Made by a program: the position numbers and the translations under genes. The notes beneath the pieces were generated by a model, which saw only the letters and a list, made by a program, of their open reading frames with translations, had not been told where the DNA came from and did not search any database. 58,804 nt of DNA from JBLNDG01 sp050261415 (GTDB lineage Bacteria > Bacillota > Clostridia > Lutisporales > Lutisporaceae): the NCBI GenBank assembly GCA_050261415.1, contig JBLNDG010000007.1, positions 1 through 58,804 of the forward strand, given 5' to 3'. Below, one piece after another: positions 16,138-25,516 of the stretch. Within the stretch, counting starts at the first letter, position 1, and each line of letters starts with the position of its first letter.

Positions 16138-17036
16138 TGAATATAAACCCGGTTTTGTTAAAGGAAATAAAGATAAGGATGAGGGGCTGGAAGGCAGCAG
16201 GGATAATAGCCTTATACCTGCTGATACTCAGCCTTGTTGCATTGTTCATCATGTATTCGACATTTATGAATCCGTTCAGTTCCACTATTGACCCCCAGGT
16301 TTCGATAGGTGCTTATACAGGCCTTGCGGTTATTCAATTCATACTCATAATGTTCATAGTACCTGCTCTTACAGCAGGTGCAATATCCGGTGAAAGGGAA
16401 AAGCAGACACTGGATTTGGTATTATGCGCTAAGCTTAGGCCTATTTCAATCATTATCGGGAAGCTTTTTGCATCAACCAGCCAGATCATACTCCTGATAC
16501 TTGCTTCACTGCCCCTTTTCTCTACGGTGTTTTTGTTTGGAGGAATTTCAATAAGGGAAATAGTCCAGCTTTTTGGTTTCTATATTGTTACGGCAATAAC
16601 CATAGGGTGCATAGGAATATTCTTTTCGACGTATCTGAAAAAGACTACAGCAGCAACGGTATTTACATACGGTACTATTGCTTTTCTTGCTTTTGGAACA
16701 ATCTTTATAGGCATATTTTACATCAGAATATTCTATCAGTATAATTATCAGAAGTTTTTACCTCTTTTGTATGCCAACCCTCTTGCCGGCTTCAGTTCAC
16801 TGCTTTCGGAACAGTACGGCTATTATGGAGGGGGTATGAATTTCATACCTGGTTTTTATATTGCCAACCCCGGACAGAACCCGAATATTAAAATGCTTGT
16901 TGAGCCTTGGCTTGCCAACGTAATATTTGATGCAGCACTGTCCATACTGCTGATTTTATTGTCAGCCATAAGAATAAACCCTATGAGAAAAAGGTTATTT
17001 GGATTCTTGAAAATAAAGAAGAGAAAAAGAGTTTAA
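16137..17036 (+). CDS. ABC-2 type transporter permease
   Basis: This 299-residue membrane protein has about six membrane helices, at residues 20-45, 60-85, 105-135, 140-165, 175-200 and 255-280. The loop after the second helix contains AGAISGEREKQTLDLVL, the conserved cytoplasmic coupling segment of ABC-2 permeases (ISGEREKGTL type). The N-terminal NPVLLKEIKIRMRGWK amphipathic helix is also typical. With the ATPase just upstream it forms a NosFY/GldAF-type exporter. The start overlaps the ATPase stop (TAATGA). The Arg/Lys-rich C-terminus (MRKRLFGFLKIKKRKRV) is cytosolic. The stop codon is followed within ten bases by a family C repeat. Confidence 0.92.
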   Translation: MNINPVLLKEIKIRMRGWKAAGIIALYLLILSLVALFIMYSTFMNPFSSTIDPQVSIGAYTGLAVIQFILIMFIVPALTAGAISGEREKQTLDLVLCAKLRPISIIIGKLFASTSQIILLILASLPLFSTVFLFGGISIREIVQLFGFYIVTAITIGCIGIFFSTYLKKTTAATVFTYGTIAFLAFGTIFIGIFYIRIFYQYNYQKFLPLLYANPLAGFSSLLSEQYGYYGGGMNFIPGFYIANPGQNPNIKMLVEPWLANVIFDAALSILLILLSAIRINPMRKRLFGFLKIKKRKRV

Positions 17037-17045
17037 ATCATATAC

Positions 17046-17170
17046 GGGCAATGGGCAATTGGCAATGGGCAATGGGCAATGGGTTGCATGTAGGGCTTCG
17101 AAGAGTTTTCTTAACCGGACCCTGAGCCACGTACCGAGGTCCTATTGCCTATCACCTATCGCCTATTGCC
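17046..17170. repeat. Repeat family C, copy 1
   Basis: The left arm has four to five GGGCAAT/GGCAATT heptamers (17046-17083), a core of GGTTGCATGTAGGGCTTCGAAG, then a spacer, and a right arm of CTATTGC/CTATCGC units (17151-17170). The arms are reverse complementary with few mismatches and could form one long hairpin. The element sits inside the operon between the permease and coiled-coil genes. Confidence 0.75.
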
Positions 17171-17190
17171 TGATTTAAGGATGTGGAATT

Positions 17191-18789
17191 ATGAGTTCTG
17201 TAGACAAGGAAATAGTTAAAATTGTAAGGAGAATAAGGGACAGGATACATACTGCCCTTATTCTTGATTATGTAGTCATTGGTGTTATGGCGGCACTGTG
17301 CCTTGGAGTAGCCTTTGCAATCGCCTCCAGGCTCATCCCCATATACAATGTGTATCTCTATATACTGGGATTGGTTGGGGCATGCATAGCTGTGATGTTC
17401 ATATATGGGGCCTTCAAGACCCCGAAGGACTCATACGCGGCTTTGAAGGTAGATTCCCTTGGCTTGAAGGAACGCACGGTAACCGCCATAGAGCTTGTCG
17501 GGGACCAGTCAACCTTTGCATTGCTTGAGAAAAATGATGCTTTAGAGCATTTGAAGAGCTTTGAATACAAGAAGAAGATTCCGCTGAGACCCAACAAGAA
17601 ACATATGCTGGTATGCCTTATACTAATCGGAGTACTTGTGCTTGCAGGCTTTATCCCGAATCCGATGGCAGGCAGGGCTGAGGAGCTTCACAATATTAAG
17701 AAAAAAGTTGTAGAGCAGCAGAAGAAAGCGGATAAGCTTTCGGAAGCCGTGAAAAACAACCCAAAGCTGACCCAGGAACAGAAAAAAGAGCTTGAACAGA
17801 AACTTACGGAATTGAAAAAAGAGCTGAAATCCGCTAAGGATGAGAAGGATATCAAAAAGGCCCTGAGCAGGGCAGAAAAGAAAATAGACTATATGAAAGA
17901 GAAGTATGCGACCGGTGAAAACCTGAATAAAATAGCGGAAGCCTTTGCTAAAAACAATATGACAAAAGCAATGGCGGATATGATAAAGAAGGGCGACGAA
18001 AAGGCCTTTAAGGAAAGCATAAAAAAGGCGGCAGAAGAGCTTAAAAAGCTTAGTCCTGAAGAAAAGCAAAAGCTGGCGGAAGACCTTTCAAAGCTTGCCC
18101 AGGAGCTAAAGAACAATCCTGAACTCAGTAAAGCATTTTCCGAGTTTGCAAAGAAGCTTGCATCCGGTGACCTCGGTGATGTGTCAAGTGAGCTGAGCCA
18201 GTTGGACCAGAGCATATCAGAGCTTATGGAGAATGAGAGCATCAGGAATGCTATTTCTGAAATTGCCAAAGAGCTGGGCAATGCGGGCACAAGCCAGAAT
18301 AACGGCCAGCAAGGGCAGCAGGGGCAGGATGGCGGCGGACACCAGGGGCAAGGGAATATGCCCGGCGGAAACAGCCAGCAGGGTTCAGGCAGCCAGCCAG
18401 GTGCCAATGGCCAGGGTCAAGGCCAGGGCAGCGGAGCAGGAAGCGGAACGGATATGGGAAGTGAAAAAACTACTCCTATAACCCCAAGCTCCGGTATAAG
18501 CAAAAAAGACGGATCGGAAAAGAAGAACGGGGAGTACGAGAAGGTGTTTACCCCGAAGACCTTGGGCGGAGAAGGAGAAACCTCAAATTTGAACGGTAAG
18601 AAGGGGACATCAGGCACGGCGGATCAGGTAATTACTGATAAAAGCCAGACGGTAAAAGGGGATTCAGTTCCATATAACCAGGTAATAGGGCAGTATAAGG
18701 ATAAAGCCATGAACAGCATGGATTCGTCAGATATACCTACAGGACTCAAAGACATGGTCAAGGAATACTTTACTTCACTGGAAGAATAG
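17191..18789 (+). CDS. DUF4175-like membrane protein with coiled coil and Gly/Gln linker
   Basis: This 532-residue protein starts at an ATG preceded by AAGGATG. Residues 22-48 and 52-75 are membrane helices, followed by a cytosolic-type segment (ALKVDSLGLKERTVTAIEL) and a third helix (MLVCLILIGVLVLAGFIP, about 142-160). This three-helix start with an L-x-ER-x-x-TA segment resembles DUF4175 proteins, which accompany MoxR genes in other bacteria. Residues 170-360 are almost pure charged coiled coil (many KKELEQKLTELKKEL-type heptads). Residues 368-430 are low-complexity Gln/Gly/Ser, and the last 100 residues are polar with a helical end. The architecture suggests an extracytoplasmic scaffold or clamp. 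No enzyme motif is visible. Confidence 0.75.
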   Translation: MSSVDKEIVKIVRRIRDRIHTALILDYVVIGVMAALCLGVAFAIASRLIPIYNVYLYILGLVGACIAVMFIYGAFKTPKDSYAALKVDSLGLKERTVTAIELVGDQSTFALLEKNDALEHLKSFEYKKKIPLRPNKKHMLVCLILIGVLVLAGFIPNPMAGRAEELHNIKKKVVEQQKKADKLSEAVKNNPKLTQEQKKELEQKLTELKKELKSAKDEKDIKKALSRAEKKIDYMKEKYATGENLNKIAEAFAKNNMTKAMADMIKKGDEKAFKESIKKAAEELKKLSPEEKQKLAEDLSKLAQELKNNPELSKAFSEFAKKLASGDLGDVSSELSQLDQSISELMENESIRNAISEIAKELGNAGTSQNNGQQGQQGQDGGGHQGQGNMPGGNSQQGSGSQPGANGQGQGQGSGAGSGTDMGSEKTTPITPSSGISKKDGSEKKNGEYEKVFTPKTLGGEGETSNLNGKKGTSGTADQVITDKSQTVKGDSVPYNQVIGQYKDKAMNSMDSSDIPTGLKDMVKEYFTSLEE

Positions 18790-18792
18790 ATC

Positions 18793-18884
18793 GGGCTATT
18801 GGTTATGGGCTATAGGCTATGGGTTTCATGTAGGGCTTCGAAGCACTGCTTGATCTATTGCCAATTGCCACGTGCCGATTGCCC
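18793..18884. repeat. Repeat family C, copy 2
   Basis: GGGCTATTGGTTATGGGC heptamer-like units, a core GGTTTCATGTAGGGCTTCGAAG almost identical to copy 1, and a right arm of CTATTGCC/AATTGCC/GATTGCCC units. It lies between the coiled-coil gene and the moxR gene, just upstream of the moxR ribosome binding site. Confidence 0.75.
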
Positions 18885-18926
18885 TCACTTATGCATTGGC
18901 ATAAGGGATATGAAGGAGGCAAACCG

Positions 18927-19913
18927 ATGGATATAAATGAAAAGCAGATAACTGATATTATTGAAACCGTTAAGAATGTGGAAGCCGAAGTTGGAAAAGC
19001 GATAATAGGCCAGAAGGATATAATCAGGCAGGTTCTGATATCGGTGCTTGCCGGAGGCAATGTATTGCTTGAAGGTGTCCCGGGCCTTGGCAAGACACAG
19101 CTTGTAAAAACCCTGGCGAGGGTAATGGACCTTTCCTTTTCAAGGATTCAGTTCACTCCTGACCTGATGCCTGCTGATGTAATGGGAACAAACATAATCG
19201 TCAAGGATGAGATCGGCAACAGCAGGTTTGAGTTTCAGAAGGGCCCTGTATTTGCAAATCTCGTGCTTGCAGATGAGATAAACAGGGCGACACCAAAGAC
19301 CCAGTCTGCGCTGCTTGAAGCCATGCAGGAACAGACTGTAACCGTAGGCAAGACCACTTACAGCTTGCCAAAGCCCTTTATGGTGCTGGCGACACAGAAC
19401 CCTATAGAGATGGAAGGAACTTACCCCCTGCCTGAAGCACAGATGGACCGTTTCATATTCAAGCTCAGCGTAAAGTTTCCGAGCTTTGATGAGTTGAAGA
19501 ATATAGTTGATATTACTACAACCAACAAGGTTACTGAGCTGCAAAAGGTGATAAATGGAGATGTCATATTGGATATGAGAAATATAATCCGGGAGGTTCC
19601 AATAGCAAAGCCTGTCAAGGAATATGCACTGAGAGTTGTATTGGGCACCCATCCGGAGAACACCGATTCTCCTGAAAGCTCCAGAAAATATATAAGGTTT
19701 GGGGCCAGCCCGAGAGCTGCCCAGGCAATTATTACTGCTTCAAAGGCAAGGGCTTTGATGGAGGGCAGGTACAATGTTTCCTTTGAGGATATCAAATATG
19801 TTGCATATCCTTCGCTGCGCCACAGGTTTTTCCTGAATTTTGATGCAGTAGCGGATGGTGTGACGACGGACGGCTTGATATCAGAGCTTCTTGAAAGTGC
19901 AATGAAGGAATAG
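18927..19913 (+). CDS. MoxR family AAA+ ATPase
   Basis: This 328-residue cytosolic AAA+ ATPase of the MoxR/RavA branch starts at the ATG at 18927, which has AAGGAGG seven bases before it; an upstream extension has no binding site and reads repeat DNA. Motifs are Walker A GVPGLGKTQL (about 50), Walker B VLADEINRATPKTQSALLEA (about 115), sensor 1 ATQNPIEMEGTYPLPEAQ, the arginine-bearing AQMDRFIFKL and a C-terminal lid with RFGASPRAAQAII (sensor 2). Family members act as chaperones that help mature or insert metal cofactors into VWA-domain partners, usually encoded next door. Three VWA-type proteins follow here, so this is the presumed energy-providing subunit of the cluster. Confidence 0.96.
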   Translation: MDINEKQITDIIETVKNVEAEVGKAIIGQKDIIRQVLISVLAGGNVLLEGVPGLGKTQLVKTLARVMDLSFSRIQFTPDLMPADVMGTNIIVKDEIGNSRFEFQKGPVFANLVLADEINRATPKTQSALLEAMQEQTVTVGKTTYSLPKPFMVLATQNPIEMEGTYPLPEAQMDRFIFKLSVKFPSFDELKNIVDITTTNKVTELQKVINGDVILDMRNIIREVPIAKPVKEYALRVVLGTHPENTDSPESSRKYIRFGASPRAAQAIITASKARALMEGRYNVSFEDIKYVAYPSLRHRFFLNFDAVADGVTTDGLISELLESAMKE

Positions 19914-19916
19914 CGG

Positions 19917-20801
19917 GTGCGTATTGTGGGAGAGAGGATATTTGATTCGGAGTTCCTGAAGAAGCTTGATGCAATGGTTATTAATGTGCGGATGCTTATG
20001 AATGAGGGAGCCGGAGGCAACAGAAAATCAAGGAGCAAGGGGAGCTCTGTGGAGTTTTCGGATTTTAGGGAGTATTCCCTGGGAGATGATTTCAGAAGGA
20101 TAGACTGGAATGCCTACGGCAGGTTTGACAGGCTTTTTGTCAAGCTCTTCATGGAGGAGCGGGAAGCCATGTTCAACATATTTATAGACAGCAGCCGGTC
20201 TATGTACTTCGGGGAACCCAAAAAATCATTGACAGCACTTCAATTATCGGGAATAGTTGCATATCTTGCTTTGAACAACCTTGACAGGGTGTGCATCAAT
20301 GGACTGGCAGGAGATTTGATTAAGCAATCCCCTTCTATGAACGGGAGAGGGATGTTCCAGCGATGTATCGATTTTTTTGAAAGCATGGAATTCAATGGAG
20401 TCACAGATATAAGCGCAAGCATAAAAAAGAAGGAGTTCAAGGGCGGCGGGGTATCAGTCGTTTTTTCGGACTTTTTTACCCCGGGCAGTGTTGAAGATGC
20501 GGTAAAATACCTTCTTTACAAAAAACAGGAGGTAGTACTTGTCCATGTGCTTTCCCCTGAAGAGCTGAACCCATACCTTGAAGGGCAGGTAAGGCTCAAA
20601 GACAGCGAAACGGGAGAAGCAAGGGACATCGCAGTTACACCGGCTCTTCTGAAGTTGTATGAGAAGGAATTGAATTCGTTCATAAATAATTTGAAAGAAT
20701 TTAGCACCAGGATGGGAGTTACATACATTCAGGTATCATCGGATGAACCGGTTGAAAAGATAGTATTTGAGCAGTTTACCAGAACGGGTATTGTATATTG
20801 A
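19917..20801 (+). CDS. DUF58 domain protein (VWA-like)
   Basis: This 294-residue protein starts at a GTG three bases after the moxR stop, so it is co-translated. It shows the DUF58 hallmark segments: GSSVEFSDFREYSLGDDFRR then IDWNAYGRFDRLFVKLFMEE. The VWA-like core is FNIFIDSSRSMYFGEPKK, where Asp-Ser-Ser-x-Ser matches the first part of a metal-ion-dependent adhesion site (MIDAS). The second part is VSVVFSDFFTPGS, and the C-terminus ends with YIQVSSDEPVEKIVFEQF. No membrane segment is seen, unlike longer DUF58 proteins, so it is probably cytosolic and a direct partner of MoxR. The MoxR-DUF58 adjacency is one of the most conserved in this family. Confidence 0.95.
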   Translation: MRIVGERIFDSEFLKKLDAMVINVRMLMNEGAGGNRKSRSKGSSVEFSDFREYSLGDDFRRIDWNAYGRFDRLFVKLFMEEREAMFNIFIDSSRSMYFGEPKKSLTALQLSGIVAYLALNNLDRVCINGLAGDLIKQSPSMNGRGMFQRCIDFFESMEFNGVTDISASIKKKEFKGGGVSVVFSDFFTPGSVEDAVKYLLYKKQEVVLVHVLSPEELNPYLEGQVRLKDSETGEARDIAVTPALLKLYEKELNSFINNLKEFSTRMGVTYIQVSSDEPVEKIVFEQFTRTGIVY

Positions 20802-20885
20802 ACGCACTTATGAAATTACATATAACTCGAAATCTGAATTGATAAAGTAAAATGATTTTCGCGAAACGTATAGGATGTGATTTTG

Positions 20886-22697
20886 ATGAGGCTGTTTTCG
20901 CCTTGGGCGTTATGGTTTCTGGCCTTTATACCTTTAATAGTCCTAATGTATATTCTAAAACAGAAATTTGAAGAGCGCGAGATATCGAGTATTTACCTTT
21001 GGCACCAGGTTTTACGGGATATTGAGGTCAATACTCCCTGGCAGAAGCTCAAAAAAAATCTGCTCCTCTTTCTGCAGCTCTTGTGTGCAGTCCTTCTGAT
21101 TTTTGCATTATCAGATCCGTTTCTGAACCTCCGGGGAGGAATGTATTCTAATCTTGTACTTGTAATAGACAATACCGGCAGCATGAATACAAGGTATGAA
21201 GGGGCTACAAGGCTTGAATATGCAAAAAAACTGGCGGAGGAAGCGGTAAAAAACACCGGAACAAAAGCAAATATAACTCTTGTTACAGTAGGAGACAATC
21301 CAAAGGTTGAAATAGGGAATACCACAGATAAGGCAGAAGCAATAAGAAGGATTAAAGCTGTAAAAAGCAGCAATTCCTCCGGCAATATCAATGATTCTGT
21401 ATCCCTTGTAAAGGCAATGACCAGACAGTATGAAGACGAGACAAGCTACAAGGCTGTTTTTTATACCGACGGCTATGTGGATACAGGGGATTTGAATGCC
21501 GAGGTTGCAACAATAACCTCACCGGCGGAAAACGCAAGCCTTGATTATATCTCATATACCGAGGACAGTAGCGGGATCAGAACCATGGTGAGAGTTTCAA
21601 ACAGGTCGGATAAAGCTCTGACAAGGGAAATATCCCTATACGGGGATGAAAAGCTTCTGGATATTAAAACGGTTGAACTGGATCCGGCTGAAACAAAAAC
21701 AGTGTATTTCAACGGGGTAAGCACCAATAGTGCATCATATATCTGGGCAGAGCTTACCGAAAAGGACGACTTGACCGACGACAACATAATATACGGCATC
21801 CTGAAGCCCGATAAGCCAAAGAAAGTGCTTATGACCTCTGAAGGAAACGTTTTTGTCGAGAAGGCTCTTGCCAATATTAACGGACTGGAGCTGTATAAGA
21901 CCAATCCCGGCGAGGATATAGAGGAAGGCTACGACCTGTATATATATGATTCCAACAGCATTGGAACCCTGCCGCAATCCGGCAGCCTGCTTCTTCTGAA
22001 CCCCCCGGCAGACAATGATATTATAGAGACCGGCGGGGAAATCCAGGGGGGCATGGCGGAGATGGAAATGCACCCCGTAACAAAGTATATGGATAACGCA
22101 AGCTTTACGGTTTCAAAGCTGAAAAATATGGAGGTGCCTTATTGGGCAGATGTCCTAATCAAGGCAGATGGCAAGCCGGCAGCCTTTACCGGTGAATATA
22201 AAGGGAGAAAAATTGCCGTTATTGGTTTTGATTTGCATAACAGCGATTTTGTGCTGACACCGGAGTATCCGATATTCCTGTATAACCTCATGGGATATCT
22301 TGTCGGCCTGGATTTGGAAGGACGCACATCGTATAAATGCGGTGAGCAGATTGAAATAAGTTTGCTGCCGGAAGTCAAGGAAGCTTATATAAAAGATCCT
22401 GCCGGAAGCAATCACAAGCTTGAGATATCATACCCCATGCTGCCGTTTGATGATACAAACCAGGCAGGGGTTTACCAAATTGTGCAGAAGGCTGAGGATA
22501 GTGAGAAAACAACCAGGTTTGCAGTGAATTTTCCAACAGAAACCGAATCGGTAAACTATCAAAAAGTAGCACCTGCAGGACAAAAAGCTTCTGAAGCAGG
22601 AACTATGCCGGGAGGCACGCGTATGCAGGAGTGGCTGCTCATGGCGCTGCTTTTGCTGGCAGCAGTGGAATGGATGGTGTATATACGTGGTTATTAA
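20886..22697 (+). CDS. BatA-type membrane protein with VWA domain, 603 aa
   Basis: The ATG at 20886 is chosen, with AGGAT about nine bases upstream; GTG and TTG options at 20877 and 20883 lie closer to that site. The N-terminal 80 residues (FSPWALWFLAFIPLIVLMYI, then KNLLLFLQLLCAVLLIFALS) are the two-helix BatA N-terminal region. The VWA domain (about 90-250) starts VLVIDNTGSMNTRYEGATR. The MIDAS begins Asp-x-Thr-x-Ser, a mild departure from DxSxS, and later YTDGYVD supplies the last Asp. A beta-rich middle, a Rossmann-like segment (about 300-480) and a C-terminal membrane helix (LLMALLLLAAVEWMVYI) follow. The stop overlaps the next gene by 11 bases. It is presumed to be exposed outside the membrane. 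Confidence 0.88.
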   Translation: MRLFSPWALWFLAFIPLIVLMYILKQKFEEREISSIYLWHQVLRDIEVNTPWQKLKKNLLLFLQLLCAVLLIFALSDPFLNLRGGMYSNLVLVIDNTGSMNTRYEGATRLEYAKKLAEEAVKNTGTKANITLVTVGDNPKVEIGNTTDKAEAIRRIKAVKSSNSSGNINDSVSLVKAMTRQYEDETSYKAVFYTDGYVDTGDLNAEVATITSPAENASLDYISYTEDSSGIRTMVRVSNRSDKALTREISLYGDEKLLDIKTVELDPAETKTVYFNGVSTNSASYIWAELTEKDDLTDDNIIYGILKPDKPKKVLMTSEGNVFVEKALANINGLELYKTNPGEDIEEGYDLYIYDSNSIGTLPQSGSLLLLNPPADNDIIETGGEIQGGMAEMEMHPVTKYMDNASFTVSKLKNMEVPYWADVLIKADGKPAAFTGEYKGRKIAVIGFDLHNSDFVLTPEYPIFLYNLMGYLVGLDLEGRTSYKCGEQIEISLLPEVKEAYIKDPAGSNHKLEISYPMLPFDDTNQAGVYQIVQKAEDSEKTTRFAVNFPTETESVNYQKVAPAGQKASEAGTMPGGTRMQEWLLMALLLLAAVEWMVYIRGY

Positions 22698-25476
22698 TTT
22701 TGAAAGGCCTTATTTTCTTCTGCTAATACCCTTGGCACTCATCTTTGTATTTTTTACGGCTAAAAAGCTGGGGAAAATGTATAACCTGAGAAGAAAGCTG
22801 ATATTGTTCCTACGGAACAGTGTTTTTGTACTGCTTATACTTGCGCTTTCCGGGTTGAATTTAAAGTGGATTGTCGATACGACCACTACAGTGTTCGCTG
22901 TTGACGCTTCCGACAGTATGAAGGAATACAGGACACAAGTTGAAGATTTCGTGAGATCTGCCGTGGACAAAAGGGGTGCCAGGGACCAGGTCGGGGTTGT
23001 TGCTTTCGGGGATAACTCACTTGTTGAAACCTTCGTATCCAAGAACGCGGTATTTAATAAAATAGAAACAGAGCCCAGAGGGATTTATACAAACATAGAG
23101 AATGCCCTTAACACTTCCGTGTCGCTTATGCCGCAGAACAGCAAAAAGAGAGTTGTCCTTATCACAGATGGCGAGGAAAATGAGGGAAACAGTTCAAAGC
23201 TGGCAGCTACACTTGCAGGACAGGGCATTGATTTCAAAGTATACAGACTTGATAGTGAAACGGGTAAGGAAGCAGCTGTTGAGAGTATTACAGTTCCTAA
23301 AGCCCTTAGAGCAGGTGAAGAATTCAGCATCGTTGTCATAGTTGACAGTACTGTCCAGACCGGTGCCAAGCTTACGCTGATAAGCGGAAGGGATAAGGCG
23401 GCGGAAGAACGGATACAACTGCAAAAGGGCAGCAACAGGTTCGTATTCAGGGATAAGGTTCTTGCAGGCGGGTTTAAAAGCTACAAGGTGCTTTTGGAGC
23501 CGGATATTGATACAGAGAGGAAGAATAACGAAGCTTCCACCTTCACCAATGTGCTCGACAGGCCCAGGGTGCTTCTGGTGGAGGATAGCCCCGGGGAAGC
23601 GGACGAGGTTGCCAGAATGCTTGATGCAAGCGGGATGAGCTATACAAGGGTAAATGCACAGTCGGTACCCGGCACTCTGGAAGGATTGTCGGCATATAAA
23701 TCGATAATTACCTGCAATGTATCTGCTGAGAACCTTGGCGACGGCTTCCTGAATTCCCTTGAAGCCTATGTAAGGGATATGGGAGGCGGCTTTATTGCAA
23801 CCGGCGGGGAAAACTCCTTTGCTCTGGGAGGATACTTCAAGACAAGCCTGGAGAAAGTGCTGCCCGTATACATGGATTTGAGGGGCAAGAAGGAAATTCC
23901 CGATATGTCCATAGTACTTGTAATTGACAAATCAGGAAGCATGACCGAAGGCAGCGGCGGGATAACAAAGCTTGACCTTGCAAAGGAGGCTGCTGCGAGA
24001 ACTTTGGATTCTTTAAGGACTAAGGACCAGATAGGTGTGCTTACCTTTGACGATACGAACTACTGGGTGGTAGAACCCCGTAAAGCTGATCACCCGGAGC
24101 AGATAAGGGATGATATAGGCACCATAAGGTCAGGCGGGGGTACCAGCATAATTCCTGCATTGCAGGAAGGTTATGATGCAATAAAGAAGACAAATACAAA
24201 AATCAAGCACATTATACTTCTTACTGACGGACAGGCGGAGAAGTCAGGGTATATGGAGCTTGTGGAGAAAATAAAAAAGGACAATATTACCGTATCCACT
24301 GTAGCGGTGGGGCAGAATGCCGATACACAGCTTTTGCAGGATATAGCCAAGGGAGCGGATGGGCGTTTCTACTACACTGACGAGTTTTCGAATATTCCAA
24401 GAATTTTTGCAAAAGAGACCTTCATGGCTGCAAGAGCTTACCTCAATAATAAGGAATTCATACCGGCAGTGACGAATGTACATCCTATTCTGACCGGGGT
24501 AGCGGAGCAAGGTTTGCCAACCTTGCTGGGATATGTGGCTGCCACTCCCAAAAGCACTTCGAGGGTCATACTGGCCAGCGATGAGGACGACCCCATACTT
24601 ACAGTATGGCAGTATGGGCTGGGAAAGACGGCTGCATGGAATTCAGACATAAGTGGAAAATGGAGCTGGAACTATGTTACATGGGACAAGAATATCAAGT
24701 TGTGGCAGAATATAATCAACTGGACCATAGAAAAGTACCAGGAGGATGATGTGACTGTAGAAACCGAAGTCCAAGGAGGGAAAGGAATAATAACCCTGAC
24801 TAACAAAGCAAACGTTGGGGAGTTGGGAACGAAGGCTACAGTAGTCACTCCATCACTTGAGAGCAAGGAAGTAACTCTTTACCCCACGGCTCCCGGACAG
24901 TACAGCGGCAGCTTCGATATAACCGAAACAGGAGCGTACATTATAAAGGCACTTCAGCAAAAAGACGGGGAGGTAGTAAACGCCGCCAGCACAGGGCTTT
25001 CGGTGCAGTATTCGCCGGAGTACAGAATTCAGCCGGAAAGCGGTTACATTGACAGGCTTTTAAAAGAGGCATCGGGAGTGTTCATAGAAAAGCCTGAGGA
25101 TGTTTACAAGGGGAATATAAAGGATATTTTCGGAATAATTGACCTTACACCTGCGCTTCTCATACTGGCACTTGTACTTTTTATGCTGGATATAGCCTTC
25201 AGGAGACTTAATCTTCCGTTGGAATGGCTTGAACAAAGGCTTGACTGGGTTAAAGGGAAGCTTAAGACAACGACTGGTAAGCCGTTAAAAGCAAGGAAAG
25301 GCCTCGTAGCAAAGCAAGAGACTGTGGTACGGAAGGAAACAGAATCAGAAGCTAAAGTGCAGACAGAGGGGAAAAAGCCTGATGTAAAAATGCCGGAAAG
25401 AAAAACCGAAAAGAAGAATCCTGAGAGCCTTGATACTTCAGCTTTGCTGAAAAAAAAGAAAAACAGGGAAGGATAA
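22687..25476 (+). CDS. Large membrane protein with two VWA domains, 929 aa
   Basis: The start is a GTG overlapping the previous stop region. Two N-terminal membrane helices (about 8-24 and 36-58) precede VWA domain 1 (about 68-230), with VDASDSMKEYR, a Thr in GIYTNIENAL and ITDGEEN. A Rossmann-like amidotransferase-type domain (about 295-400, RVLLVEDSPGEADEVA to FIATGGENSFALGG) separates it from VWA domain 2 (about 408-590), with VIDKSGSMTEG, GGGTSIIPAL and LLTDGQAEK. Both MIDAS sets are complete, so both may bind metal. A beta-rich region and a C-terminal membrane helix (LTPALLILALVLFMLDIAF) follow, then a Lys/Glu-rich cytosolic tail. It is the likely main extracytoplasmic effector of the MoxR system. 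Confidence 0.88.
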   Translation: MVINFERPYFLLLIPLALIFVFFTAKKLGKMYNLRRKLILFLRNSVFVLLILALSGLNLKWIVDTTTTVFAVDASDSMKEYRTQVEDFVRSAVDKRGARDQVGVVAFGDNSLVETFVSKNAVFNKIETEPRGIYTNIENALNTSVSLMPQNSKKRVVLITDGEENEGNSSKLAATLAGQGIDFKVYRLDSETGKEAAVESITVPKALRAGEEFSIVVIVDSTVQTGAKLTLISGRDKAAEERIQLQKGSNRFVFRDKVLAGGFKSYKVLLEPDIDTERKNNEASTFTNVLDRPRVLLVEDSPGEADEVARMLDASGMSYTRVNAQSVPGTLEGLSAYKSIITCNVSAENLGDGFLNSLEAYVRDMGGGFIATGGENSFALGGYFKTSLEKVLPVYMDLRGKKEIPDMSIVLVIDKSGSMTEGSGGITKLDLAKEAAARTLDSLRTKDQIGVLTFDDTNYWVVEPRKADHPEQIRDDIGTIRSGGGTSIIPALQEGYDAIKKTNTKIKHIILLTDGQAEKSGYMELVEKIKKDNITVSTVAVGQNADTQLLQDIAKGADGRFYYTDEFSNIPRIFAKETFMAARAYLNNKEFIPAVTNVHPILTGVAEQGLPTLLGYVAATPKSTSRVILASDEDDPILTVWQYGLGKTAAWNSDISGKWSWNYVTWDKNIKLWQNIINWTIEKYQEDDVTVETEVQGGKGIITLTNKANVGELGTKATVVTPSLESKEVTLYPTAPGQYSGSFDITETGAYIIKALQQKDGEVVNAASTGLSVQYSPEYRIQPESGYIDRLLKEASGVFIEKPEDVYKGNIKDIFGIIDLTPALLILALVLFMLDIAFRRLNLPLEWLEQRLDWVKGKLKTTTGKPLKARKGLVAKQETVVRKETESEAKVQTEGKKPDVKMPERKTEKKNPESLDTSALLKKKKNREG

Positions 25477-25516
25477 AGTATGTCTAAATATAATCATTTG
25501 TGAAGGGGTAGTAATC

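Noticed and set aside
17046..17170. CRISPR array suggested by GGGCAAT repeats
   Set aside because: Units are 7 bases with no spacers, and the two arms are inverted relative to each other, so this is a palindromic repeat element.
17889..18407. Pro/Cys/Ser-rich open frame on the minus strand
   Set aside because: It mirrors the Gln/Gly-rich linker and coiled coil of the + strand gene; composition is an artefact of those codons.
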